Under the pieces are notes generated by a model. The model was not told where the DNA came from, ran no database searches, and was given only the letters and a program-made list of their open reading frames with translations. Below, piece by piece: positions 21,132 through 31,346 of a DNA stretch of 64,000 nucleotides. The DNA is from Ceratothoa steindachneri. Lineage: Eukaryota; Arthropoda; Malacostraca; Isopoda; Cymothoidae. Both the position numbers and the translations under genes were made by a program. Within the stretch, counting starts at the first letter, position 1, and the number at the start of each line of letters is the position of its first letter. The DNA is taken from contig OZ018317.1 of the NCBI GenBank assembly GCA_963969495.1, forward strand, positions 226,592,099-226,656,098. The letters are read 5' to 3'.

Positions 21132-22969
21132 TAAAAGTGTCGGAATATCTGATGCGCCGTTTTGTTGTGCCCAAAGTGTCCGGCTAATATTGCATCATGC
21201 GCGGTATTCAAAATTCTTTGCGTGTATTCTTGAGGTAAACACAGGGCTTTCTTGTTCTCCTTATCCTCCTCGCTGATAGTATGGTAGAGAAGTGAGTCTT
21301 CTACGATATACTGGATAGGCTTCTTTCCTTTCACTTGGAGAGTTTGACCTTTAATAGCTTTCTCCCCTAGAGTTTTAAGAGTGGGGCATTCCTTCTGAGC
21401 ACTGGCGAAGGAAGTCAATTTGAACCCATTGTCTTCGAGGGTAATCCTCGGGGTCAACTTAGCAGGTTGCTCTTTCCTCTGGGCTTCTTGTGCCCGGGTG
21501 ACTACTTGTTGGGCCACTTCTTGCTGGGGAACTAGGGGGTTTTGTCCGATTAGTAGTGCGCAGAACTTAATCGGGGCTACTACCACGTCCGTCCAACCGG
21601 TGAAATATCTGCATTGTATATGACATCTCACGACGGGGAATCGATTGTCGCGTCCTAAAAAGTCGTGGAAGATTGCGAATTTCTTATGGTTAGGGTTTAC
21701 TGGTGGCAGCAACTTGTAGGATACCACTATGCACGTACATCCGGTGTCTCTGACTAAAGTGGATACTTGGCACCCATTAACAGTGCCCTCTTCCAATTGT
21801 AGGCCGCCTGGCGAACTTTTGTTGAACAGAAAGTTTACCTGTTGCTGAGGCCCTTCGGATGTTGGCACGGGGACGTATGACGAATCAGCTTGTCCTGCTG
21901 GGATCGCGGCAGTCAGGTTTTGCACCTGTTGTCTCGAGGTCTCCCTCAGTCGGAAGTTCTGTGGGCACTGGAAACTCAGGTGACCTATTATCCCGCAGGT
22001 ATAACAAGTGACGGGCTTCCTGGGATACGTGCCGGTATTAGGGTATGATCCTTGTGGAATCCTAACTTCTTTTTTATTTTTTTTTCCTCCAAAATTTGGT
22101 TTATAAGTTCCTTTTGCTGCTGAGAACTTAAAGGGCTTCTTCTGTAAATGGCTGGGTGGCGGCCAATTTTTCTTTGGGGAGGGAGCCTTCTCTTTCTTGT
22201 TCTTCCCCGGATATAAACGATGATTTACCGCGTGGAGGTCAGCCTCGTCCAGACACTCGTTGAAGGTAGAAGCTTTTCGGTCCTTAACGAATGCACGGAT
22301 TTCCTGGGGTAGTGTACTTAGTAACTGATCTCTAAGCATGAAGTCGACGACCGCAGCGACTTCGTTCTCTACCCCTTCTGACTCCATCCAAAACTGTAGG
22401 CTTCGACTAAGCTCAAAGCCAAAATGTTTGTATATTTGTCCAGGTCTTATACGAGCCTGCCTGAACTTCGTCCTATATTCGTCCGGGTTAACGTTTGTTG
22501 CTGAGAGAAGTTCGGCTTTGAGAGTGGAATAGTCCACAGTCGCTTCTGAAGGTAAAGATACGAATATCTCTCTCATCCTACGATTGAGTAGCGGTAACAG
22601 TCTGGTGACCCCATCTTCTTCTAGGTCCCAATTATTGACTTCAAATATTTTCTCAAAATGGGAGAGATATGAGCATAGATCTTCTTCGTCCTTGTACTCC
22701 GGGAGTTTCATGCTGGCCGCTGGTGACACTCCTGTTCTGGATGACACTGACTGCACCTCTAACTCGTCTTTGCTAAGAGCTCTTTCGTGGGCCCTTATCT
22801 TCTCTCTTTCATCAGCTTCCATTTTCATTTTACGTTCATCTCTCCTTTCTTCTCTTTCGTTTCTCTCTTTCTCCTGAATAAATGAGCTCAGATCAGCTCC
22901 TTCCAGTCCGAGGCTTTGACCTTGCTTCCGATAAAGGTCAAACAATGCCATCACGCTTATGTCAGTCAT
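21017..22969 (-). pseudogene. copy a Gag, protease and integrase finger
   Basis: This 650-residue frame starts MTDISVMALFDLYRKQGQSL. Residues about 25-75 are a charged coiled-coil-like stretch. Residues 90-265 are capsid; the part from YRTKFRQARIRPGQIYKHFG to LSTLPQEIRAFVKDR has the pattern of a SCAN domain, known to derive from Gmr1-like Gag. A basic linker precedes the zinc knuckle CYTCGIIGHLSFQC (CCHC). Protease has LVRDTGCTCIVVS around residue 410. The end has the integrase finger, HFGHNKTAHQIF and YCRSCDVCQ. Only one frame covers Gag and protease, so a Gag-Pol fusion without frameshift is likely. The reading breaks near 21040. Confidence 0.9.
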
Positions 22970-23171
22970 CCACCTTGTTTTTAATCAAGCCTGACCTACT
23001 CTACCACCGAAACTTAACACTTGGCCTAACAATTACCTTTAGATTGTATCCACCTCTAACTTTATCAATTTTCCACTCGTCAAATATTCTATTATTCTTG
23101 GTGTTCCTTTTATGTGTCAGCTCTTCCTTAAATAGACACTGCTGGGTTCTTTCTAATATAAAACCTATAGA

Positions 23172-23181
23172 CCTGACACCA
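23172..23181 (-). other. primer-binding site of copy a
   Basis: Minus strand TGGTGTCAGG, 11 bases inside the shared LTR sequence. It equals the last ten bases complementary to animal tRNA-Leu with CCA. Copy c has the same word at 37857-37866. Confidence 0.55.
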
Positions 23182-23185
23182 CTTT

Positions 23186-24665
23186 TATAATATGGTTTTG
23201 ATCACTATACTCTTTGACACCCTTTTAGTAGTGGTATGCTTTAAGGGGCGTGAGTTACTTTTATGATGAAGTAGGCTTTGTTCTAAGAGTGCTAATTCAG
23301 TAGTTTTCTTCTTAAGGAAGAGCTATTTTTAAACACATAAGGATAAAAGGAAATACCAGAATCTACCAAAATAAACATGTATTTTAAAAGAAATACTTAA
23401 CTATTGCAAACCAACAGTTAACACATTTCTATCTTTGGCATCAAAGATCTTTCAATGACAAAAAATAAACAAATAGGCTTCCCGTAAACATACCAATTGC
23501 CGATTAGTATTTTTTTATCGCGACTCTATTTGATTAGCGTTAAACATTAAATTAACATACTCTCGTCTATAAACACATATGACCACGGTTCGAGAACAAT
23601 GGTTTCTACTCTCCTTTAAAACGTGGGACGTACTAAACTTCTACTATCGCAATAGAGATATAAATGTTATTTTTAACTTACAGGTGGGTATTAGGGATTG
23701 CCGGATGTCGCTGGAGGACTTATCTCTCGCTTTGAAGTGTTGTGGACGCTGGTTGAATTTTCGTGGAGGGATTGCTTGTCGTCTGTGACGGGGGCTGATT
23801 CTTCAACGTAATTAAAGAACGGGAGCTTGTTGGAGCTGGGTTCTTCTCCTCTCATTCTTACGGAGCTTGAGATGTGAGAGTCGCTCGAGTGTGAGCGGCT
23901 TTGCTTTTCTTCAGTCGGACTTCTTTGCAGACTGAAAAGGCTTCTTCGGTATGGCACCGATATAAAGCTTGACTATTTAGGTTAATACGGCCCTGAAAGG
24001 GGGGATTGATTTTCTCAATCTGATCCTATCGTTTCTCACGGAAATAGTCTTGTATGGCTGAAGGATCGATCTTCACGAACTAACCCTTCTTCTGGCGTAT
24101 CGACTTCTAATCTTCTTGTCTGGCTGAAATATCGATCTTCACGAACTAATCTTTCTTCTGGCGAATCGAATTCTAATAATCTTCTTGTCTGGCCGATGGA
24201 TCGATCTTCACGAACTAATCCTCCTCTGGCGTATCGACTTCTGATAATCATCCTTCTCTTTCTTTGCGGGGCTTATTTATAGGCGGATTGCCGCTCCATC
24301 TAAAGAGGGAAGTGACCAGGCCACAGAGGCAAAGGAGGAGGGGGGGAATGGTGAGTTAACATCTGGGGAGAGCGAGAATTCCTGAGGTGGCACTGGGGTG
24401 CCCAAGTCTGAATCGCCCTGCTTTTTTTTCCATAACCACGGGTTTATGGGTCTCGTAGGTAATTGAATCGTTAGAGCGTCGTTTAAGGACCTTAGGTGGT
24501 CGCCTTAAAACAGATGTTAGCTCCAACTGCCCACAGCGGCGGGGAGATCTCACATGGTAAGCAGTTTCACCGGCTACTTTTCCCACGCTTCTCCTCATGA
24601 GGGGGGGGGGGGGCTTTAATGTACCTATACTCCTCTAGGATGCTTAATGTAGCCATTTCTCTACA
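23186..24665 (-). mobile_element. copy a 5' LTR
   Basis: About 1480 bp, beginning TGTAGAG on the minus strand. Its 3' edge lacks about a dozen bases, including the CGACA end seen in the other LTR, so the junction with the primer site was altered. TATA box 24272-24283; tandem array 24036-24251. Confidence 0.85.
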
Positions 24666-24670
24666 GTCAG
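24666..24670 (+). repeat. target-site duplication of copy a, right
   Basis: GTCAG, identical to 16825-16829. Confidence 0.85.
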
Positions 24671-25791
24671 ATATCCCCGAATTGTCCCCCCTCATTGAGG
24701 TCGGGAAAATTTGAGACTTTTAACATCCATCCAATGGTTGTCAGATGTCACTTTTTTTAAAGTAACATCTTGGGAATGGAGGAGTTGTCGAGAATAGAGG
24801 CTCCTTGCTACAATGTGGCTTGTCGAAACCACAAAGTCAGGCACGAGGTCAGTCCACGTGAGCGAGGACCATGATTATAGTCAGAATTTCGAACTGCTTT
24901 CCGCGATAAGCGAGGAATTGGAATCTCAAACGTGTGCTTCTGTCGTCTCCGAGGGTGTTATTAGGAAACCCCTGCTGTAGTACCTCCCATCCCTCAGGCC
25001 CCGTGTTGGTTCGTGTAGATATTCCCCCACGTTCACTCCCATTTACGGAGGAAGTTACGTTTCCGGCTGGTCTCTATATATTGTTGGTCCCAATTGGGCA
25101 TCGACAGTATATGCCTGCCTGCCTTTTACAACGAAACACGTCATTCTGGATCGCGTTCCATTTTCTAGACGAACCGAAGGCTAGAATTATACCAAAGGAT
25201 CTGAGCCCCAGTCAATTGGCCCATCCTTGGTTTCAGTACATTTCGTTTGGCACGAATACTCCATCCAGTTAGTGTTACTACTAGTCAATTGAACTCCACG
25301 TGGTTAACGTCTCTCGAATAACCATCAGATCCCCCGTTTCACCTCGTAAACCCTCGAACCCAAGCCAAGCTGAGACGAATCATCTGTCGCTACCCTGCCA
25401 GTCATTCCTATGTGTATATATATACAGAGGCCCGTATCGCCTGTCGACCATCCCCCGCAGTAGAGCTCGCACTGAGTAGCTCTGTTAATTTCGGTTCTTG
25501 TATTCATCGTGTATCTATTGCCACTATTTTATTTATTGTGTATAACTGTGTAAATATTAAAGCATATTTTTGTCCTACTTTTTCATAAGCCACAAAGCCG
25601 CAGCCTTCTTTAGTTTAATATAGGTTAACTGCACTCACTCTTTTGAATTTAAATCCTTCGTCTCGTCTCCCCCCCCACTTCGATCCCCCATCTTTGTCCT
25701 GACCAGATTTGAGTCAAGGTCACCCGTTTGACCTTGAGCGTCCACGAATATTGGGTAGAAGTGACGTATATGTCAGGGTCATTCTACGACA
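24671..25791 (+). mobile_element. copy b 3' LTR, second part
   Basis: Continues from 16829. TGTATATATATACA at 25412-25425 is a probable TATA box, and ATTAAAG at about 25556 a possible polyadenylation signal. The end GGGTCATTCTACGACA matches copy a's LTR end GGGTCATTATACGACA. No tandem array is visible after the TATA, unlike in the other LTRs. The complete LTR would be about 1.29 kb. Confidence 0.65.
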
Positions 25792-25932
25792 ACCACCCTT
25801 CTGTCGTCAGCTCCTGTGGAAGGGCTCTTCTCTTTAGGAGGATTGACCTTATCTCCAAAACAGAGTTCTTTATCTGACGAAACATTTCAGCAACTGGCAT
25901 TACTTAAATGTAATGCTGATATAAATAGCTAA
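25792..25932 (+). pseudogene. hAT-1 transposase, C-terminal dimerisation region
   Basis: The frame starts directly after the copy b LTR: LLSSAPVEGLFSLGGLTLSP then SSLSDETFQQLALLKCN and a stop at about 25930. This is the end of the hAT dimerisation domain (SSAPVERLFS...LLxLKxN). Its position directly at the LTR end shows that copy b sits inside hAT-1. Confidence 0.8.
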
Positions 25933-26165
25933 AATTTAATTCCATGGAACTTTCTATTTTTTTGTAGTACCTAATACTACATTAGTAATTATAATATACA
26001 ACTTTATTTTAATGGATATTTTTTGTTGTGATACCAATGATCCTTATTGATTGTTATTATATATCATGTATTTGAAATGTTTTAAAAATGTATCTAAATA
26101 CATTTTTCTCATGTATTTCATATTTAGTATTTACATACTTTAAATGTATTTAGTGCCCACCTCTG
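25933..26165 (+). mobile_element. hAT-1 3' subterminal region and inverted end
   Basis: AT-rich DNA with repeated TGTATTT/AAATACA words, ending TGCCCACCTCTG at 26165. The next base begins X3-derived sequence. Confidence 0.65.
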
Positions 26166-27070
26166 GGAGTGGGCAATTGAAACTGAAGGCATGATGTTCC
26201 CAATGTTTAACAGAACCTCTTTTATGCTGCAAAGTGATGCATCTATGAATAACCTCCACTCATTTGGTTGATAGGTCAGCTCACTGGAATTGAATAGGCC
26301 ACTGATATCATTACAATAAGTAAAGTTGTATTCATAAGTGAAGAATCGCTGTAGATCTGCAGAAAGCTTCCTAAATACTGTAATTCGAGCATGTTCATCT
26401 AACAGGTTCCTTTGCTGCCTACGTGAGGCCAGGAGTTCACTCTGTTGCTTGGTAAGTGTTAGATCACGAACGAGATCATTGAGTTCCGGTTGGGTGATGA
26501 GGTGTGGTTTCTTGTCAGTTTCAAGCTGTGCCGCATATGGTGTATCTTGAGATTCTGAATCGTCTGAGTTGCTCGTGTGATCGCTTGGTAGTTCAGAGGG
26601 CGGTTGTGGTACAGAAATAGCACTTAAATGTAGAACTGGGTGAATAGCAGAATGAAGATATGGGTACATATAAATTTCTTGCCTTTTCTGTTGCGACCTG
26701 CAGTGAAATAAAATAAAAGATTATAAATGGATATTATTGGCTGCGATCACTTGCGGAAATAGTGAAAGTACAACCTAGTATTTATTTTGATCTTTTTAAT
26801 TGATACATCTCTTGAAAATATATTAAAGACCAGGAAAGAAAACAGATTAAATACCTATCTTTAATATCTGTTAAGCAGAAGTAGCAATCCGTTGAATGGT
26901 CTTTTGGCTCCTTAATGACCAATGTTACGCTAAACATTAGGCCAGGCCCTTTGCCTTTCACCCAGGTAGAAAGGGAACTTGTACACCTGACACAACATGT
27001 GTTAGGTGCCCAACGTTTGTTCTGGTCACCAACTTTACATCCAAATTACATCTCATAAAGTTTCTTCACA
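26166..27070 (-). pseudogene. X3 protein, N-terminal half
   Basis: On the minus strand, exon 1 (27055-26860) gives NKRWAPNTCCVRC and DHSTDCYFCLTDIK. After an intron of about 170 bases comes SAIHPVLH, an acidic linker (SNSDDSESQD), then LNDLVRDLTLTKQQSELLAS and YQPNEWRLFIDASLCSIKEV. The frame is cut at the hAT-1 end (26165) just after PSVSIAHS, which in X2 matches PLGHFVHL. It is clearly homologous to X1 and X2. The intron is at the same place as in X1. The first Cys pair is not readable. Confidence 0.65.
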
Positions 27071-27556
27071 TGTTTAGTCAACTGTCTCTTGTATTGTCTC
27101 AATGTAACTGATCAACATATATAACAAAAACTGCCTGAGGCATTTTTTTATTCTCTAGGAATTTTAGCTGTTTCGTGAAAAGAAAAAAAAAACACAGTAG
27201 TATGTGAAAATTACCAAGCGTTTGGTAGGCGATTCTAGGAATTTAGACCTATATAACTAAATAAATATTGAGTATACTTTTCTAAATATCATAGGTTAAG
27301 TTAACAAATACCTTAGGAACACCCTATTAAAATGATATCAAAATCCATTTATAAGTTACAGAGTTGTCAGTTTCGGCCCAATCCTGTTTGCATTCAATCC
27401 CTACGGAACCATCAGATTATTTAAAGTAACTAAGATGGTAATGTACGAGAAACTGGAGGGCCACAGAAGGAGATGGATGATATTTATGTGATTTACGCAA
27501 AAACTACCCTTAGAAAAGGTTATTCTCATTTCCGTTTTTTTCATTGTTGTACAGTG
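26166..27556 (-). mobile_element. X3, 5' part of an X-type transposon
   Basis: The right end, read on the minus strand, is CACTGTACAACAATG, followed by a region with GTAGTTTTTGCGTAAATCAC similar to the right end of X1. The other half is missing or on the far side of hAT-1 (see 9098-9110). The right flank TTATT resembles the X1 and X2 flanks. Confidence 0.6.
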
Positions 27557-27561
27557 TTATT
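27554..27561 (+). repeat. 8-bp target duplication of hAT-2, left
   Basis: GTGTTATT, repeated at 28494-28501. It overlaps the last three bases of X3, so hAT-2 landed on the X3 right end. Confidence 0.85.
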
Positions 27562-28493
27562 CAGTGGTTGCTCGTGTATAGGCAATGCGGAACTGCAGCA
27601 CCCCCTATTCCACTGAATATTATTGATAACATTCAATATAATGAATCCTTTTTATTTAATTCTTTCTTTATATTTGTACATTATATAATCCTTACGCTTA
27701 ATGTCAGTAGCCATCCACTAGTTTATGAAAAAAATACAAAAGTCCTTGTTACGAACTGTGCGCTTCACAGTTTCAACGACGCGGTGTTTGGCTCTTGTAG
27801 GAATGCTCACATGTCCGAGATAGGAAGCTGCACGCTAGGGACAGAGAGCCCGAGGGTTCAGGGAGGGCCGACCCTGGTGTGTTGGTGGAAGGTAGTGTTT
27901 CGTTTTGACTCCGCATGTGTTGTGCTTAAAAACGTGTTTATATTCTTGAATGTGATAAAGTGTAGAATTTAATTCATATTTTTTCGGTTCTTTTATTAAT
28001 TAATTGAGCTGCTGAAATTAATGTTGGAAAATAATCTAGATGATCTTCTTAGAGAAATTACTACACTGATAAAAATCCCCTTGACAATTTCCATGACTAC
28101 ATTAGAGGCAGAATGCTGCTTTTACACACTGAAAAGAATAAAAACTTTTCTAATGAGCACTATGAGTTCTGAAAGACTAAATGCAATCGTATGCTTTTAA
28201 TGGAGAAAAAAAATCCTGGGTAGTCATCCAGAGATCAAGGAGAAAATAATTAATCTTTTCGCGCAAATTAAAACAAGTAGATGGATTTTTTTTAAATGAA
28301 TGGATCAAGCTTTGAACTGTATCAACTTAGGCTATTAGTAAGTAAAAAAATGTTTGATTTTGTTCTGTTTAGGATTTTACCAAGTTTATCTATAAATTTC
28401 GTTTCATAAGTTTATTTCCATTTAATAATACTAAAACAATGCTAAAAAATATGATGCTGCACCCCCACTAATTTTAGCTACGAGCCGCTACTG
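27562..28493 (+). mobile_element. hAT deletion derivative (hAT-2)
   Basis: 932 bp with inverted ends CAGTGGTTGCTCGT and (reverse complement) CAGTAGCGGCTCGT; both ends also hold GCAGCACCCCC-like words. The 8-bp duplication GTGTTATT flanks it. Only the C-terminal end of a transposase is left inside. It is non-autonomous. Confidence 0.85.
28015..28310 (+). pseudogene. hAT-2 transposase C-terminal remnant
   Basis: Reads IPLTISMTTLEAECCFYTLK, RIKTFLMSTMSSERLNAIV and later HPEIKEKIINLFA, with one stop after IVCF. It is the dimerisation region of ZMYM-like hAT transposases (TSEAERxFSxLKRIKTxLR). The usual Arg of EAERCF is Cys. The remaining transposase is deleted. Confidence 0.75.
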
Positions 28494-28501
28494 GTGTTAT
28501 T
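28494..28501 (+). repeat. 8-bp target duplication of hAT-2, right
   Basis: GTGTTATT, identical to 27554-27561. Confidence 0.85.
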
Positions 28502-28690
28502 GACTACCGGTTTAGCATTATTTAGAAGTATACAGTTTGCTTTGCATTAATTAAATATCAACAAATGGCATAAGATTTTAGTGTTTGGTTTGTGTGCGCA
28601 TTTCAAGATTTCATAGGGCCAACGGGGTGCTCAATTTGCGAGGTTCCTTGTAGGCCCTACTTCACCTTGTAATTGGGACCTACAGTTCAT
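28502..28690 (+). repeat. interspersed repeat, copy B
   Basis: Its first 55 bases match copy A (9034-9090) around AAGTATACA-TTTGCTTTGCATT. Its second half (GTGTGCGCATTTCAAGATTT ... GAGGTTCCTTGTAGGC) matches copy C at 45930-46025. No coding is visible. Confidence 0.65.
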
Positions 28691-28699
28691 CTATAGAAT

Positions 28700-30350
28700 C
28701 ACCTAATAAATTAATATCAATAGCCCCTCGCTTTTCATTATTGTGACAAAAATGAATGATTCTCATTTTTTTAATGAAACTATTTTGATGTTAATTTTTT
28801 CATCGTTATTTTCAAGTATTCGGTGCTCTTTTAATTTCTCGGAATCTTAACTAGTTATTTTAACTTGCCGGCATTTTGGCCATTAACCGGATGGTCTTAA
28901 TTCAGCAAGAGGAGCTTAGGGCTTCCTCTTGTGTTCCTTAAACGAGAATTGTTCCAATGAGTTACTGAAATAATTATGAATTTAGATGAAACTCTAGAAA
29001 ATTATAGGCACAAACGTATTGATAAAACATATGATAATAATTTGTGGATGAAAGAATATTAAAAAAATAAGGAATGGAAAAGATATTCTATGGATTTCAA
29101 AGAAAAGAGGAGGCCAGAATACTTAGGCATAAAATTACGGAAACTAACGAAGAAGAAAATTGAATAATGTTTCAAACTTTGGTGTGTGCATAGTCTATAT
29201 GGGCTCAGTACTGCTTCGTTTTTGTTTACTCTGGCCAAACTTAAGATTATACAAAAGTGCAACGGGAAGAGGGGGAGGTGAAGTATAATCCTGGGAGCAC
29301 CCTGTAACTCAAAACATCCATTACCATATCAATTTCCAGAGCTTATTTCCATTAGAGAATAAAATTGAGAAGAAAGGAGAGAGAAGCACATAGGCCAATA
29401 AAAGGGAAAAGGGAAGAGGAGCCATAACAATGTGTTGAGGGTGTCATCAGGCATCGTCAAAGGAGAATGTAAAGAAGAACCTAGGAACAAGAAGGTTCTA
29501 CCTTGGGGTGAACGGGGGGAGGGGGAATCAAAGCCACCACAACCCCCTCAGAATCAACCCAAGGCGTGTAACTTCCCCTTGACCCAAGGGATATGTAAAT
29601 TAATTAACAATAAAAATGTATGCATTTATTCGCCTACAGCGAGTCCCTACCCTACCTACCTGGGTCTAAAGTAACCTGTGTACCTTAAAAAAACCCTCTC
29701 ATACCACAAATTCGATCACTGCCCATATCACTCACTCTCTCTCCAATATTTACAATTATCAAAAGTAAACCCAAGCAGCAGAAAACGACAAAATTCAATG
29801 AATTTCTAGCCCACTCGCCTCACAAATATTAATAATAAATATAGTAACATATTTCCAAAAGAGCCAAAACTATTTCCTCCCCAAAGATTATAAAATAATG
29901 CCTAACACAATATATGGTCAAAATAGTCCCGAACATAATGCAAACTAGATTACTGCTCCTATGCTCAAGTGATGGTTACGAAAGAATCCTGTTGATGAGT
30001 AATAATATTAAATTTAAATGAATATGAATCTTTAGGCTACAAAATACAAAAAGAAAAATCTATATTCGACCAGAGGTCTCCTACAAAGAAACCCCAAACT
30101 CAAAACATAAATATTGTCTCGGCCAGCGAGAGTGGGTGGTATCCCTGGAAAGGAAGGTTATTGGGAGTGATGGATAGATAATTTCTATCTGCCCCCATAG
30201 CAACCTTCCGATCCCCCTTCATCGTACCACACAGGATGCGTGATCGAAAAACATCTTTTATTCACGACCATAATAGTGTGGTACATCCTATCTTCTTGCA
30301 TTTTTGGTGGCATTAGGATCAAGTAGGAGCAAACGGTATCTTCAGCAGAA
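28700..30350. other. no recognisable feature
   Basis: AT-rich, with short frames (29059-29262 -, 29432-29674 +) that show no known motif. Confidence 0.4.
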
Positions 30351-30357
30351 AAAGGAA

Positions 30358-31346
30358 TGCAAACAGTGAATATAACATATATTGGCCAACGTTTCCGGCT
30401 CTAGAACCATCTTCTGGGTTAGAGGTATAAAAATATTTTAGAAAAATAATTGTTTTTACAATAAAGAGAACAATGGCACGTACTAAGTGCTAAAGGTAAA
30501 AATGTACGAAAATGTAAAATACAAAACAAAATGACCCTTGAAAAAAACCCACGGAAAAATTAAATATAAAGGACAAATTTCATCAGTTTGAGTATGAATT
30601 CAAATTTCAAAATAAATTTGAATGATATTAATATGAGTAGAAGTGGAATAAGATGTAAACACAATTATACAGTATCAAATATTACCAGATTTGGAGATAA
30701 CTATGAAATGACTGAATGAAATTTAAAAATTTGTTGCCATGAAACATTTGATCTAGTGTTGTTGTTTTTTTATTCTGTGTAGTTGGTTAGTAGATGAAAA
30801 AATATAGTGTTAGTTAGTTGGTTGTTTTTGAGGTAATTATGTAATTATTGGCAAGTAGTCAAATAAGAGTATCTTTATTTTAAATTGAGAAATGTATAAG
30901 GGTGCGGAACTAGAGTCCATATTTAACTGAGATTGATTGTTTTTAATAGTGACTCAATTGTGAGAAGGTCAGATTAAGATTTTGATCAAGGTAATATTTT
31001 AAATTAATTATAATCTATCGGGATTATACATTAATAGGAGTGATATCAGATAACATTTTTTCTTTATAGATACTCGTAGATCCACTTGTTCTGTAGCTGA
31101 TCCCCCCGGTGAGCATCAATGCGAACCTTGAGAAGGTGTTCCGTACATCCAATGTACGTTCCAAGAGAACATTTGGCAAAAGTAAATTAGTATACAAATT
31201 TACTTGTTATTTCGTGTCATTGTTCTCTGTATTCCCCCCCAAAAGAAGTTTTTCTAGATACTTTTATTGTTCTAGCCCAGAAGATGGGTCTAGAGCCCGA
31301 AACGTTGGCCAATATATGTTGTTATATTCACTGTTTGCTCTCTCAC
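30358..31346. mobile_element. ~990-bp element with ~65-bp inverted ends
   Basis: 30358-30422 and 31266-31346 are nearly perfect inverted copies: GCAAACAGTGAATATAAC at the outside, ATATATTGGCCAACGTTTC in the middle and ATCTTCTGGG at the inside. Between them lies AT-rich DNA without coding. The inner part, read outward, is AGAAGATGGGTCTAGAGCCC then GAAACGTTGGCC, a motif I associate with ends of several invertebrate retroelements, including Penelope-like ones; that link is from memory. Confidence 0.6.

Larger units (their letters stand above)
16830..24665 (-). mobile_element. Gmr1-like LTR retroelement, copy a, nearly complete
   Basis: This 7.8-kb element reads on the minus strand: 5' LTR, primer site, Gag, protease, integrase, reverse transcriptase, RNase H, polypurine tract, 3' LTR. 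It is bounded by the GTCAG duplication. Integrase precedes reverse transcriptase, the order of Ty1/Copia, while the reverse transcriptase itself is Ty3/Gypsy-like; this is the plan known for Gmr1-like elements. The LTRs look about 98% alike by eye apart from a ~60-bp indel, so insertion is fairly recent. It is not intact: frameshifts near 21040, 20120 and 19140, a stop near 19988, Asn in the reverse transcriptase box and loss of an RNase H Asp. Confidence 0.9.
13950..25791 (+). mobile_element. Gmr1-like LTR retroelement, copy b (5'-truncated, split by copy a)
   Basis: Copy b begins abruptly inside gag (zinc knuckle at 13970) and runs protease, integrase finger, reverse transcriptase and RNase H up to 16445. 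Its 3' LTR starts TGTAG at 16664, is broken at 16829 by copy a, and resumes at 24671 to end GGGTCATTCTACGACA at 25791. The last sequence closely matches the 3' end of copy a's LTR (minus strand, 16830-16846). Directly after 25791 the hAT-1 frame resumes. No 5' LTR is present, so it was truncated or deleted after insertion. Confidence 0.75.
9199..26165 (+). mobile_element. hAT element (hAT-1), split by X1 and by nested Gmr1-like elements
   Basis: Transposase pieces lie in order on the + strand: BED finger (9600-9752), following exon (9975-10075), catalytic region (12894-13945), C-terminal dimerisation region (25792-25932). The 3' end is TGCCCACCTCTG at 26154-26165, i.e. a CAGAGGTGGGCA-type inverted end, preceded by TATTTAAATAC-like AT-rich subterminal DNA. 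Similar AT-rich subterminal DNA is at 9205-9305, but the matching terminal word is not visible there, so the 5' boundary is approximate and the 8-bp target duplication could not be checked. X1 (10099-12531) and copy b (13950-25791) interrupt it. Confidence 0.75.

Noticed and set aside
27544..27972. 142-residue + frame
   Set aside because: It begins in the X3 end and crosses into the hAT-2 deletion derivative; no domain is visible, so it is a chance frame.
31266..31310. Hammerhead ribozyme
   Set aside because: GAAAC and a stem are present, but the canonical CUGAUGA strand is not; reported only as a resemblance.
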